Source of the DNA: Pantoea sp. A4
GTDB taxonomy: Bacteria > Pseudomonadota > Gammaproteobacteria > Enterobacterales > Enterobacteriaceae
Length of the DNA: 64,000 nt
Direction of reading: 5' to 3'
Assembly (NCBI RefSeq): GCF_000295955.2
Contig: NZ_ALXE01000019.1
Span: 310,001-374,000 of the forward strand
Part shown: one piece after another, positions 8,410 to 17,490 of the stretch
Layout of the letters: the number at the start of each line of letters is the position of its first letter
How positions within the stretch are numbered: the first letter of the stretch is position 1
Translations under genes and position numbers: made by a program
The notes under the pieces: generated by a model
Told to the model about the DNA's origin: nothing
The model's database searches: none
Seen by the model: only the letters and a program-made list of their open reading frames with translations

Positions 8410-10692
8410 TTACTCATCAACATCATCGAAAATACTCCGCCCTGAAGAAAAATTTGTACTCTGGGCTTCTTCTGTTTCTAATTCTTCGTAATCCACAGCC
8501 TCGGATTGCTTCTGCTTCAACCTATCTTTCTTAGTTTCGATTTCACGGATGAATTGTTCAGATTTTTGCCATTCATCTTCATCATAAAATTCCGCACAGT
8601 AAAGTTCATTGTTCTCGTCACGAAATCGCTCCAAAAGGCGTGTGACATCGTAGAATGCTTCGTCTACATCATCATCTGTACCCCAAGAATCCTCTATATC
8701 TTGGATTATTTCATTCATGTTAGAGTAAAACCTGATTTTTTGGACTGAAAGCCTGACTGCATTCTCTTCTTGCGAGAGTAAAACTCCGACAAAGTCAGCA
8801 TCAATGAAACAATCTGAATAGTTTATTGCGGCAAGAACGCTCAGCCTGTCAAGTACTTTTATTCTGAGATCATCACCGAGTAGACCATTTTCATTCAGCC
8901 TACCCAATATTGTAAGGCTATTATCGTATCGTCTCGCAGAGTTGATTAAATCAAGCAAATTAGCCTTTGTTTTGTCGCTCTTGAAATAAAGCCCCAAGAA
9001 TTCAGATGAACACCTGCTTGCTAAAAATGAGAGTATTGGCTTAGTGATGGAGGCTCTGTTGCCACTAGGATCGATGATGTCCAGAACGCTGTTGAACATA
9101 CTGGGTGGCACGACCAGTTTTATCCCCTCAATACCCATATTCCCACAACTGATTTCCTCGATTAATCTTTCCTTTGTGACTCCGGAAAGGTAGATATCGA
9201 TGAGTTCTGGATTACTGGAAACATCAGTTGCGAAAGCATCGCGAATGGTTGGATGGCGGAATTTCCAGTAGTGTTCGTCTTGTGTTTTGCTAATTCTGAT
9301 GAGTGAATCATCTAATGCTGACAATGCAGCTTTTACGTCGCCAAGATTTGATTGCATGGACGTGATGATATTGGTTGTCTGAGGGTTTTCTAACCGAAGT
9401 GGGATTGGTAGTTCCCCTCCATTAGCAAATACGAGGGCTAAGGCCGCTCTTTCAGCGGGTGCAAGCCCACCAATAATGTCTGCCATGATCCCCGTGGGAT
9501 TTGAGAAAAAATCAACGACCCTAACTTCGTTAGGCACAAGCTTATTTGTGAACTGCGGATTGGCGAATCTCCTGGCAATTTCCGGAAGAAATTTGGGCAC
9601 TGATACTACTGACGGTAGAAAACTCTTTATTGCCCTTCGAAATGCTTTAGTCTGTTTCCCAAGCTTCAGGTGGTTGTACAGGATCATGGCTTTTTCAGGA
9701 TCGGAGAGTTTCTCAACTTCAATTGTGACTCGGCTATCGTTGAATAACTCGAATTTATTTGTATTTAAGCGATTCTGGGCTGCACGGAAGATATAGCTGC
9801 GCGAAGTGAAAACCACTCGCGCTCCCTTATGTATAGCAGCTTTCAACTTAGGAAGCCTTTGATTCCACTCCTGGACTCGGTTAAAGTCGCAATGATTAGA
9901 TCCAAAAGCATCGTCAACCCAAAAAAATTGTCCTGGATCGTCTGGGTTCCATTGCCTATCCAAATCTTCCGGCGAACTTAAAATCAGCGTTTGCAACCCC
10001 CACTCATCAGCCGCTGAAAGCGCTAACAAATTAGCTATCATAGTCTTACCACTTGCAGGCTCACCTATAAGCATCACGAATCCGTGATCCCTGAGAGCAT
10101 GTGCACAACGTCGGTATGCCTCTGTAGGGACGAAGCATGCAAGATCTGGAGCAATCGAATCGAGAACACTTTTTGCTTGCCGGAATGCCTGATTTGTAAT
10201 TATCTGGGAAAGATCACCAAGACCATATATTCGGGGTACCATACGCCTAAGACTTGGGTGTGAGGATATGCTGTGGTTTATCCATTCGGCCCCGTAAATC
10301 CTTGCGAACTTTGCACCAGCTTTCCGTATGTCCTCTTCCATCAAGGCGGCTGTTTCAGCGGAAACTGAACAATTAGTGAATAGAAGGTATACATCGGCCA
10401 GCCCTTTACTCACAAGCCGCTCAATCTTAGGAAGTTCATCACTAACAACTCCCTTTGAAAGCTTCATATCCTGTTTGCTGGAATGTTTACATTGAGTAGT
10501 AAAACTACTGCTGGTGTCATTGCCGAAACCAGTTCCAACCCAAGTGCCATAGAAAGCCCCATCGCGGCCGCCATCAACGCCGTCAGAGAATACTTGAAAT
10601 GTCTGCCCAAGGGTCTCTTTCAAGATACATGATACGAGATCCTCGAAAGCTTTCCACCCAAGTTTGTGGAGGTCGAACTGGATTGATTGCAT
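8410..10692 (-). CDS. Mrr-like nuclease fused to a STAND NTPase (nSTAND3-like), predicted defence protein
   Basis: A 760-residue protein. Residues 1-150 are an Mrr-type PD-(D/E)XK nuclease: GWKAFEDLV, then GGRDG (Asp44) and QCKH (Gln67, Lys69). A P-loop NTPase follows, with Walker A GEPASGKT near 210 and Walker B QFFWVDDAFG near 258; WVDDAFG is typical of the nSTAND3 group. The rest is helical and ends in a charged tail. Avs-type STAND proteins use the same logic (sensor, oligomerising NTPase, nuclease) but are usually about twice as long, so this is a shorter relative or another class. No clear ribosome-binding site precedes the ATG. The HNH-like gene downstream is the likely partner. Confidence 0.75.
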   Translation of the reverse strand: MQSIQFDLHKLGWKAFEDLVSCILKETLGQTFQVFSDGVDGGRDGAFYGTWVGTGFGNDTSSSFTTQCKHSSKQDMKLSKGVVSDELPKIERLVSKGLADVYLLFTNCSVSAETAALMEEDIRKAGAKFARIYGAEWINHSISSHPSLRRMVPRIYGLGDLSQIITNQAFRQAKSVLDSIAPDLACFVPTEAYRRCAHALRDHGFVMLIGEPASGKTMIANLLALSAADEWGLQTLILSSPEDLDRQWNPDDPGQFFWVDDAFGSNHCDFNRVQEWNQRLPKLKAAIHKGARVVFTSRSYIFRAAQNRLNTNKFELFNDSRVTIEVEKLSDPEKAMILYNHLKLGKQTKAFRRAIKSFLPSVVSVPKFLPEIARRFANPQFTNKLVPNEVRVVDFFSNPTGIMADIIGGLAPAERAALALVFANGGELPIPLRLENPQTTNIITSMQSNLGDVKAALSALDDSLIRISKTQDEHYWKFRHPTIRDAFATDVSSNPELIDIYLSGVTKERLIEEISCGNMGIEGIKLVVPPSMFNSVLDIIDPSGNRASITKPILSFLASRCSSEFLGLYFKSDKTKANLLDLINSARRYDNSLTILGRLNENGLLGDDLRIKVLDRLSVLAAINYSDCFIDADFVGVLLSQEENAVRLSVQKIRFYSNMNEIIQDIEDSWGTDDDVDEAFYDVTRLLERFRDENNELYCAEFYDEDEWQKSEQFIREIETKKDRLKQKQSEAVDYEELETEEAQSTNFSSGRSIFDDVDE

Positions 10693-10782
10693 TGTTTTTT
10701 AGAATTTCGGATTTAATAGATACTTATTTTAAAGTGCATGTTGGGGATGTCTAGGGATTGATTACAAGAAGCGAGTGAGGTA

Positions 10783-10790
10783 AGTGTTTA
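10783..10790. repeat. left 8-bp target-site duplication of the IS66 element
   Basis: The sequence agtgttta immediately left of the element is repeated exactly at 13229-13236. Eight base pairs is the duplication length of the IS66 family. Confidence 0.9.
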
Positions 10791-10875
10791 GTAAGGGTCA
10801 ACTCAGCACCGTCTGGTTTACTTCATCAGGTACTGTAATTTAAGCGTCCACTTATTTTTGCAGGTGGACACCTCC

Positions 10876-11280
10876 GTGAGTGCTAAAGAACGACGTTCCC
10901 GTAAGCATTATTCTCCTGAACTGAAACTCAGATTGGTCAAAATGGCCTTTGAAGCCAGCAAAGAAGGCAGCAGCGTTGCCGCGATTGCCCGTGAGTACGG
11001 TGTTAATAACAATCTGCTCTTCAAATGGATGCGCATCTGGCAGCGCGAAGGTCTCATATCACGACCGCGCGGCAAATACCGTAAAACCGCATCTCCCGTG
11101 CTGTTACCTGTTCAGGTTACTTCGTCAATGCCCGTTTTACCGCCCGTCACGACACCTGCTGAGCCGCAAGGCTGTGTCTGTCATGCCCGACTTCGTCAGG
11201 GTGAGATCACGCTGCATAATCCCTCAGTGGAGCTGATTAGTCTTATGCTTCGGGAAATGATGGGCGGAGAACCACCATGA
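10876..11280 (+). CDS. tnpA: IS66 TnpA accessory protein (HTH)
   Basis: About 134 residues with the helix-turn-helix region HYSPELKLRLVKMAF...VAAIAREYGVNNNLLFKWMR typical of the first IS66 protein. The GTG at 10876 has GGTGGA seven bases upstream; a TTG at 10858 would add six residues. It overlaps tnpB by four bases (11277-11280), so the two are translationally coupled. It is required for transposition together with TnpB and TnpC. Confidence 0.85.
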   Translation: MSAKERRSRKHYSPELKLRLVKMAFEASKEGSSVAAIAREYGVNNNLLFKWMRIWQREGLISRPRGKYRKTASPVLLPVQVTSSMPVLPPVTTPAEPQGCVCHARLRQGEITLHNPSVELISLMLREMMGGEPP

Positions 11281-11642
11281 TGCATCTCCCTGCTGGCACT
11301 AGAATCTGGCTGGTCGCCGGTATTACCGACATGAGGAACGGCTTCAATGGCCTCGCTGCCAAGGTACAGACCACGCTGAAAGATAACCCGATGTCTGGCC
11401 ACGTTTTTATGTTCCGGGGACGCAGTGGCAATCAGGTCAAACTGCTGTGGGCCACTTGCGATGGTCTGTGCCTGCTGACAAAACGGCTTGAGCGCGGCCG
11501 CTTCGCCTGGCCGTCAGCCCGCGATGGCAAAGTGTTTCTGACGCCGGCACAACTGGCGATGCTGATGGAGGGCATCGACTGGCGACAGCCAAAGCGGTTG
11601 GTTAACTCTCTGTCTATGTTATACAAATTCGTACCCCGATAA
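11277..11642 (+). CDS. tnpB: IS66 TnpB (Orf2-like) accessory protein
   Basis: A 121-residue protein with the hallmark TnpB sequence: GTRIWLVAGITDMRNGFNGLAAKVQ near the start and GRSGNQVKLLWATCDGLCLLTKRLERGRF in the middle. The length is normal for the family (about 115-120). Its start overlaps the tnpA stop. It appears intact. Confidence 0.92.
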   Translation: MMHLPAGTRIWLVAGITDMRNGFNGLAAKVQTTLKDNPMSGHVFMFRGRSGNQVKLLWATCDGLCLLTKRLERGRFAWPSARDGKVFLTPAQLAMLMEGIDWRQPKRLVNSLSMLYKFVPR

Positions 11643-11653
11643 TCTACCGGGCC

Positions 11654-13192
11654 ATGAACAAGCATGCATCCAACGACATCCTTATGCTGAAACAGCGCCT
11701 GGCCAAACAGGAGGCGCTGATACAGGCCTTACAGGAAAAACTCAATGAATGTGAGCGAGAGATTGACCAGTTGCAGGCGCAGCTGGACAAACTCCGTCGT
11801 ATAAACTTTGGCAGTCGCTCAGAATAGATATCTCGGCGTATCGCGCAGATGGAAACCAGCCTGAAGGCACTCCAGCAGGAAAGCGATACCCGCACTGGTC
11901 GGGTGGATGACCCAGCGGTTCAACGCCTGCTGCGCCAGCCCCGCACCCGTAAGTCCTTCCCTGAATCACTGCCCCGCGATGAAAAACGCCTGTTGCCAGC
12001 AGAACCCTGTTGCCCGGACTGCGGCGGTGCGTTGTGCTACCTCGGTGAAGATGCCGCAGAGCAGTTGGAGCTGATGCGCAGCGCCTTCCGGGTCATCCGC
12101 ACCGTGCGTGAGAAGCATACCTGTCGGCGCTGCGACTGCATTGTTCAGGCAGCGGCACCGTCACGGCCCATAGAGCGCGGTATCGCCGGACCGGGACTGC
12201 TGGCGAGAGTGTTGACATCCAAGTATGCGGAGCACACACCGCTGTATCGTCAGTCGGAAATCTACGCGCGTCAGGGCGTAGAGCTGAGCCGCTCCGTACT
12301 GTCGGGCTGGGTGGATGCGTGTTGCCGGCTGTTGTCACCGCTGGAAGAGGCGCTGCAACGCTATGTGCTGAGCGATGGCAAGCTGCATGCGGAGGATACA
12401 CCGGTGCCGGTACTGTTACCAGGGAATAAAAAGACGAAAACCGGGCGGCTGTGGACCTACGTTCGTGACGACCGCAACGCGGGTTCTGCCCTGCCGGCCG
12501 CGATCTGGTTCGCTTACAGCCCTGACAGGAAAGGCATCCATCCGCAAACTCACCTTGCTGACTTCAGCGGCGTATTGCAGGCGGATGCGTACGCCGGGTT
12601 CAATGAGCTGTATCGCGATGGCAGCATAAAGGAAGCCGCCTGTTGGGCGCATGCCCGCCGCAAAATCCATGACGTACACGTGCGAACGCCATCAACAACC
12701 ACAGAAGGAGCGCTAAAGCGTATCGGCCAGTTGTACAGTATCGAGGCAGAGGTGCGCGGGCAGTGTGCCGAACAACGGTTGACCGAGCGCCAGTTGAGAG
12801 CAAAACCCGAGCTCAAGGCACTGGAAAGCTGGTTGCGGGAAAAGATGAAAACGCTGTCGCGACACTCAGAGCTGGCGAAAGCGTTCGAGTATGCACTGAA
12901 CCAGTGGTCAGCCCTGATGTACTATGTGGAAGATGGCTGGGCAGAGGCGGATAACAACATCGCCGAGAATGCGCTGCGGCTGGTGAGTCTGGGGCGAAAA
13001 AACTGGCTGTTCTTCGGTTCCGATCATGGAGGTGAGCGTGGTGCGTTGCTGTACAGCCTGATCGGCACATGCCGGCTGAATGGCGTGGATCCAGAGCGTT
13101 ATCTCAAACAGGTGCTAGGCATCATCGCTGACTGGCCGATTAATAGGGTCAACGAACTACTGCCATGGCGCATTGCCCTGCCAACTGAATAA
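11654..13192 (+). pseudogene. tnpC: IS66 TnpC transposase interrupted by an amber codon
   Basis: From the ATG at 11654 the frame runs 57 codons through the N-terminal coiled coil ending in FGSRSE, then meets TAG at 11825-11827, then continues in the same frame as ISRRIAQMETSLKAL to the normal end at 13192 (513 codons in total, the usual TnpC length). A single A-to-T change in a lysine codon (AAG to TAG) explains the stop. The rest contains the IS66 zinc-finger CPDCGGALCYL, the catalytic region (AEDTPVPVL, LQADAYAGFNELY) and the final EADNNIAENALR. Restart at the ATG at 11849 would give a protein lacking the coiled coil. Confidence 0.9.
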
Positions 13193-13228
13193 CCTGCTTC
13201 GTCAATACGGTTCTGGTCGTACGCTTAC

Positions 13229-13236
13229 AGTGTTTA
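13229..13236. repeat. right 8-bp target-site duplication of the IS66 element
   Basis: Exact copy of agtgttta found left of the element. Confidence 0.9.
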
Positions 13237-13617
13237 CTCAAACAAGAACTGCTGTTAGTAGTAGTCAATGAAAATTGTCATTTCTGACGTAATGTCTAAG
13301 TAATGGGTTTAATAGTTGACGTAACCAGTGTTCGGTAGGTCTTTTGCCGATAATTTCGAGAATTGTGATTATCTCGATAGTCCAACACGCCTTCATCTCA
13401 CGTAGTAGCCTGTGTTTCACAGCGCTTATCATAGCTTGATGACTGTAGTTTGATGTGTGCCGCATTGATCTCTTCCCTTTGTTCAGTACCGCCATAAAGT
13501 GCCAGACTGTGTCAAATAATTATAAATATCTAAGCGATTAATAGAATTTTATATTGAGCTACGAACGTCCGTTGCGATATCTTAATCAAAGATAGCGTCA
13601 CTCAAAGGGAGATGGGC
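13237..13617. other. gap between IS66 and the zinc-hook ATPase
   Basis: Besides the doubtful small minus-strand ORF listed separately, the segment from about 13500 should hold the ATPase promoter; it is AT-rich (tgtcaaataattataaat near 13508). Confidence 0.35.
13265..13465 (-). CDS. small unrecognised ORF, 66 codons
   Basis: A 66-residue basic frame starting at the ATG at 13465, which has AGGGAAGAG just upstream; an ATG at 13495 would add ten residues. The translation has no recognised motif. It lies on the opposite strand to its neighbours, next to an IS end. It may be the remnant of a gene or not expressed at all. Confidence 0.25.
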   Translation of the reverse strand: MRHTSNYSHQAMISAVKHRLLREMKACWTIEIITILEIIGKRPTEHWLRQLLNPLLRHYVRNDNFH

Positions 13618-16284
13618 ATGGCATCTGCGAGACAGGATTTTGAAAGCTTTGTTCGATGGCTATACCACCCTGAGAGGCAAGTTCAGGGTGACGTTCGCCG
13701 CTTGGCTACTTTGGCCCTTGCTAACTTTGACGAATTAGCGGGAACCTCGCGACAGCGAAGTCAGCGCTCCACATTTCTCGTCAGTCTAATGCGGCGAGAG
13801 CTCGGCAGCATAGCTGAGGTGCCTCCACCCGACATAGCTGAAGCAAACGCCGGTGTTTGGTCTTGGAACAGGTTGCGTCATCTGACACTCGGCCCATTTA
13901 GGGGATTCCGTGCACCTGAACCTTTCGATCTAACAAAGCAGATCATCCTATTCTACGGTCCAAATGGTAGCGGGAAAACCAGCCTTTGCGAAGGATTAGA
14001 ATATGCCCTTCTTGGAGATGTCGAAGAGGCCGGAAGCAAACGCATTGCGGCGAGAACGTACCTATCGAATATACACGATAAAAGATTCGCCCCCCCAGTA
14101 TTGAAGGCAACAGATCAACAAGGACGTGAGGTTGACGTTGTTGCCAACCTCGACACCTATCGCTTCTGCTTTATTGAAAAAAACCGAATTGATGCATTCT
14201 CAAGAATCGCTGCCCGACCCAATGCCCAACGCGCTGAACTGATTGCTACGCTATTTGGTATGGACCAGTTCAATGAATTCGTAAGAAACTTCAACGAAAG
14301 CATCGATGGACAACTTGTTCTAATCAGTGATCAACAGAATGCCTTGTCACTTCGCCGTAACGCGTTGGCGGCAGATCGATTGGCCGTTGAGGGTGCCGCT
14401 GCCTCCCTGCAAATATTAGATGAAGAGGAGTTGTCTCTGGCGAAGGAGTACGCAGTTGAACTCACATATCAAACCCTCAAGGGCTTGATTGGTACTGCTG
14501 AAGCTCCAGGTCGTCTTCAAGAGCTTGATGACATTTTGGGGGCGATTCCACCGAATATTCTTGGCACCACACGCCAAGGTCTACAAGACGCTTTTGCTGA
14601 GGCACATCAATGCTCCGAAGAACTTGATGCAGTAATCAATGATCTTCGTGCCAAAAGCGACCTAGTTTCCTTCAAGAATCTTTACAACTCTGTTCTCGCC
14701 CTGCAGAAGGCTATTGGAGATCGTTGCCCCGCTTGCGATACGCCACTGACAGGTGATGCTCGTGTTGCCGTAGATCCGTTTAGGAAAGCAACAGATGGCT
14801 TGGTGCAGCTTGGAGAACTGGGAGCCCTTCAAGACAAACAGCAAACTATTGAAGTAAAACTGGGTCAGGCATCTCGCGCGTTGCGGCAGATGCTAACTTC
14901 CTTCTGCACATTTATAACTGCTCATCAAGAAGAGGAAACAGCAATCGGTCGTTGGGTTTTGCAACTTCCTGCTGAGCCTGTCGGACGATGGTGGGCAAAT
15001 ATCTACCCCCAGTTGCCCGCAAGTCCGCAAGGATTGCCGTCATTTGAAGATATTCTCTCTTTTGTAGATCGCATGGTAGCTCAAGACGATGCGTCACGTA
15101 AGGCTCAGGGAGAGCGACAACCGCACATCGACGAACGTCGGCGACTCAATGAGTTTCAACTAAAGGTCCAAGCGCAAGATCTCAAACGGCAACAACTGCA
15201 AGCGGATATTGAAGCAGCGCGTAACCGAATCAAAGCCTTCGATGAAACAAATGCTGGGTTGATCGCGCAAGCGAATCAGGAAGCACTAGATATCGTCCGC
15301 GACACACCATACAAGACTGCCTATGACAGATTTCTTGAAGCATTGAGGTCTTATAGAGATCAACTTCCCGGACAGCTAATGGCAGGCCTAAACGAAGCAG
15401 CCAAAGATCTCTATAACGCTTTCAATCGTAATGATCGCGAAGAAGACAAGCTATCAGCGCTGTATCTGCCTTTAACCGATGATGGCAAGATCGAAATCAG
15501 TTTTCAGGGCAATCCTGATGTTCGCGTCGATGCGCTCCATGTGCTTAGTGAGGGACATATTCGCTGTCTCGGACTGGCAATCCTGATGACTAAGGCGAAG
15601 AGCATCGGCTGTCCAGTTATCGTCTTCGATGATGCCATCAATGCGATCGACCATGACCATAGAGGTGGAATCCGAGAGGCTATTTTTGAAAGTGACCACT
15701 TCACAAACACCCAATTGATCGTCACGTGTCATAGCAATGAGTTTATAAAAGATATCCAGCAACACCTGCCTGCTCAGCGTAGGAATGGGTGCCAGGTTTA
15801 TCTACTAAGACATCACGATGGTAACTATCAACCTAGAGTAACCGGCAACATACCTAGCGCGAACTACATCGCCAAGGCCAGAGCAGCCAGAGAAGCGCTG
15901 AACGACCGAGATGCGTTGGCTGCGTCACGCCAAGCTTTGGAGATGCTGAGCGAGAAAACTTGGCGCTGGCTTGGAAGTCATGATCTTGGTGTGCTAAATC
16001 TCATGCTCGCTGGCGTCAGCGCTGAGCCCGGATTGAGAAACTTATGCGAAGCATTGGTCAAGAAATTGCGAGATTCTCCAACCTTTAATCACGCGAACAA
16101 AGAGCCACTTCTTACATCTTATGGGCGTATTTTGGGCATTCCCGTTAACAATCTTGTCTGGACCTATCTCAACAAAGGCACTCACGAGGAGGCAGACCGC
16201 GATGACTTTGATGGAGAACATGTGGAGTCCGTTGTCCAAACTCTTGAAGAACTAGATCGCCTCGATCTGCGAGCCGGCCGTTAG
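13618..16284 (+). CDS. Rad50/SMC-like zinc-hook ATPase, predicted defence protein
   Basis: An 888-residue ABC-type ATPase. Walker A FYGPNGSGKTS is near residue 112, a zinc hook CPAC near 369 lies in coiled-coil regions, the signature LSEGHIRCLGLA is near 645, and Walker B CPVIVFDDAINAID near 667 is followed by a TCHSN switch histidine. The last 150 residues are a separate helical module with RQALEMLSEKTWRWL and NKGTHEE near 852, resembling HEPN or Abi_C modules of abortive-infection proteins; this is inference. RloC anticodon nucleases share the zinc-hook plan. The ATG at 13618 is preferred over 13612 because GGGAG then has proper spacing. The stop codon abuts an IS3-family end, so the true C-terminus might have been longer. 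Confidence 0.7.
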   Translation: MASARQDFESFVRWLYHPERQVQGDVRRLATLALANFDELAGTSRQRSQRSTFLVSLMRRELGSIAEVPPPDIAEANAGVWSWNRLRHLTLGPFRGFRAPEPFDLTKQIILFYGPNGSGKTSLCEGLEYALLGDVEEAGSKRIAARTYLSNIHDKRFAPPVLKATDQQGREVDVVANLDTYRFCFIEKNRIDAFSRIAARPNAQRAELIATLFGMDQFNEFVRNFNESIDGQLVLISDQQNALSLRRNALAADRLAVEGAAASLQILDEEELSLAKEYAVELTYQTLKGLIGTAEAPGRLQELDDILGAIPPNILGTTRQGLQDAFAEAHQCSEELDAVINDLRAKSDLVSFKNLYNSVLALQKAIGDRCPACDTPLTGDARVAVDPFRKATDGLVQLGELGALQDKQQTIEVKLGQASRALRQMLTSFCTFITAHQEEETAIGRWVLQLPAEPVGRWWANIYPQLPASPQGLPSFEDILSFVDRMVAQDDASRKAQGERQPHIDERRRLNEFQLKVQAQDLKRQQLQADIEAARNRIKAFDETNAGLIAQANQEALDIVRDTPYKTAYDRFLEALRSYRDQLPGQLMAGLNEAAKDLYNAFNRNDREEDKLSALYLPLTDDGKIEISFQGNPDVRVDALHVLSEGHIRCLGLAILMTKAKSIGCPVIVFDDAINAIDHDHRGGIREAIFESDHFTNTQLIVTCHSNEFIKDIQQHLPAQRRNGCQVYLLRHHDGNYQPRVTGNIPSANYIAKARAAREALNDRDALAASRQALEMLSEKTWRWLGSHDLGVLNLMLAGVSAEPGLRNLCEALVKKLRDSPTFNHANKEPLLTSYGRILGIPVNNLVWTYLNKGTHEEADRDDFDGEHVESVVQTLEELDRLDLRAGR

Positions 16285-16363
16285 TGTAAGCATCCCGGCA
16301 AACCGGACCATTCACTTTTAGAGCTCTTCCGGCATACTGATTATGTCCCTGGAGGAGATCGCC

Positions 16364-16648
16364 ATGCGCAAAGCACGATTCACCGAACACCAGATCATCG
16401 CCGTTCTGAAGTCTGTCGAAGCCAGACGCACCGTTAAGGATGTCTGTCGCGAGGCCGGGATCTCTGAGGCATCGTACTACAACTGGAAAGCGAAGTTTGG
16501 CGGTATGTAAGCCTCTGATATCAAAAGGATGAAAGACCTTGAGGATGAAAACCGCCGGCTGAAACAGATGTTTGCGGACCTGAGTCTCGAGTGCCGCGCC
16601 CTGAACGACGTTATTGAAAAAAGCTTTAAAACCAGCGATAAAGCGTGA
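16364..16648 (+). pseudogene. IS3-family OrfA with nonsense codon
   Basis: Translation from the ATG at 16364 gives the OrfA helix-turn-helix (RKARFTEHQIIAVLKSVEA...GISEASYYNWKAKFGGM), then TAA at 16508-16510, then the usual continuation ASDIKRMKDLEDENRRLKQMF in the same frame. Related OrfA proteins have Glu at this place, so GAA to TAA is the likely change. The A-run before orfB (near 16616-16621) is six A, which may be one short of the slippery run used by relatives; that comparison is from memory. Confidence 0.82.
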
Positions 16649-17474
16649 GCTAGTCAGCTATCTGACCTCGCAGTTTGCCATGAGCTTACGTCAGGTATGC
16701 AGGACATTGTCGCTGAGCAGGACGGTATTTCGTTATCAGCCGGATACGCGACGTGATGAGCCGGTGATTATGGCGCTGACCGTGGCAGTTGAACGCTATA
16801 CGCGATACGGATCTAAAAAGCTTTTTCAGGTACCTCGCAGGCAGGGCAAGACCTGGAACCATAAAAGAGTTCACCGTATCTACTGCCTGCTGAAACTGAA
16901 TTTTCGCCGTAAGGGAAAACAGCGCCTGCCGGTGCGTAATCCGGCTCCTCTGGCAACACCAGAGGCGATGAACCAGAGCTGGTCCATCGATTTTATGCAC
17001 GATGCGCTTATGTGCGGCAGACGCTTTCGGACCTTCAACGTGGTGGATGATTTTAACCGCGAAGCACTGGCGGTCGAAATTGATCTGAATATCCCGGCGC
17101 AGCGGGTTGTGAGAGTGCTGGACAGGTTCGTGGCAAACCCCGGATATCCGCTAAAAATGCGGATGGATAACGGTCCTGAGCTGGTCTCGCTGACGCTGGC
17201 ACAATGGGCAGAAGAGCATGGTGTGATGCAAGAATTTATCAGGCCCGGAAAGCCCACGCAGAATGCCTTTATCGAACGGTTCAACCGGACGTACCGGACA
17301 GAAATACAGGATTTTTATCTGTTCAGGACGCTGAATGAAGCACAGAAAATTACAGAGCGCTGGCTGGCTGAATATAACAGCGAGCGCCCCCATGAATCCC
17401 TGAATAACCTGACGCCGGAAGAATACCGGCTGATGGCTAAAAACCCGGAAATCTCAAAAAGTGCGTGGAACTAA
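16614..17474 (+). CDS. IS3-family OrfB transposase (DDE integrase core)
   Basis: A 286-residue frame with the rve-type catalytic triad: SIDFMHDAL (Asp), RMDNGPELVS (Asp) and NAFIERFNRTYRTEI (Glu), and the C-terminal YNSERPHESLNNLTPEEY. The TTG at 16614 lies inside orfA; in the IS3 family OrfB is normally made as an OrfAB frameshift fusion. Because OrfA has a stop, functional OrfAB is unlikely from this copy even though the OrfB frame itself looks intact. Confidence 0.88.
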   Translation: MKKALKPAIKRELVSYLTSQFAMSLRQVCRTLSLSRTVFRYQPDTRRDEPVIMALTVAVERYTRYGSKKLFQVPRRQGKTWNHKRVHRIYCLLKLNFRRKGKQRLPVRNPAPLATPEAMNQSWSIDFMHDALMCGRRFRTFNVVDDFNREALAVEIDLNIPAQRVVRVLDRFVANPGYPLKMRMDNGPELVSLTLAQWAEEHGVMQEFIRPGKPTQNAFIERFNRTYRTEIQDFYLFRTLNEAQKITERWLAEYNSERPHESLNNLTPEEYRLMAKNPEISKSAWN

Positions 17475-17490
17475 AACGGGTGTGCTTACA

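Larger units (their letters stand above)
10791..13228 (+). mobile_element. IS66-family insertion sequence, 2438 bp, flanked by 8-bp duplications
   Basis: The ends are imperfect inverted repeats starting GTAAGGGT on the left and GTAAGCGT on the right (read inwards); about 18 of the first 26 positions match, including a shared ACCGT. It carries the three IS66 genes tnpA, tnpB and tnpC. The exact 8-bp duplication shows a simple transposition into the region upstream of the Mrr-STAND gene, whose start is 98 bp from the left end, so it may have separated that gene from its promoter. TnpC has a nonsense codon, so this copy is probably immobile unless helped in trans. Confidence 0.92.
16285..17490 (+). 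mobile_element. IS3-family insertion sequence (IS407-like group), 1206 bp
   Basis: The ends match as TGTAAGCA on both sides (read inwards), continuing tcccgg on the left and cacccg on the right. It carries orfA and orfB in overlapping frames. No flanking target duplication is visible (tag left, ttg right), so either one side has been rearranged or the ends are a few bases off. The left end begins directly after the stop of the zinc-hook ATPase gene. Confidence 0.82.

Noticed and set aside
13121..13236. Alternative left IS66 end at GTAAGTGT (10780)
   Set aside because: Placing the left end at 10791 gives a perfect 8-bp duplication with 13229-13236, while 10780 gives none.
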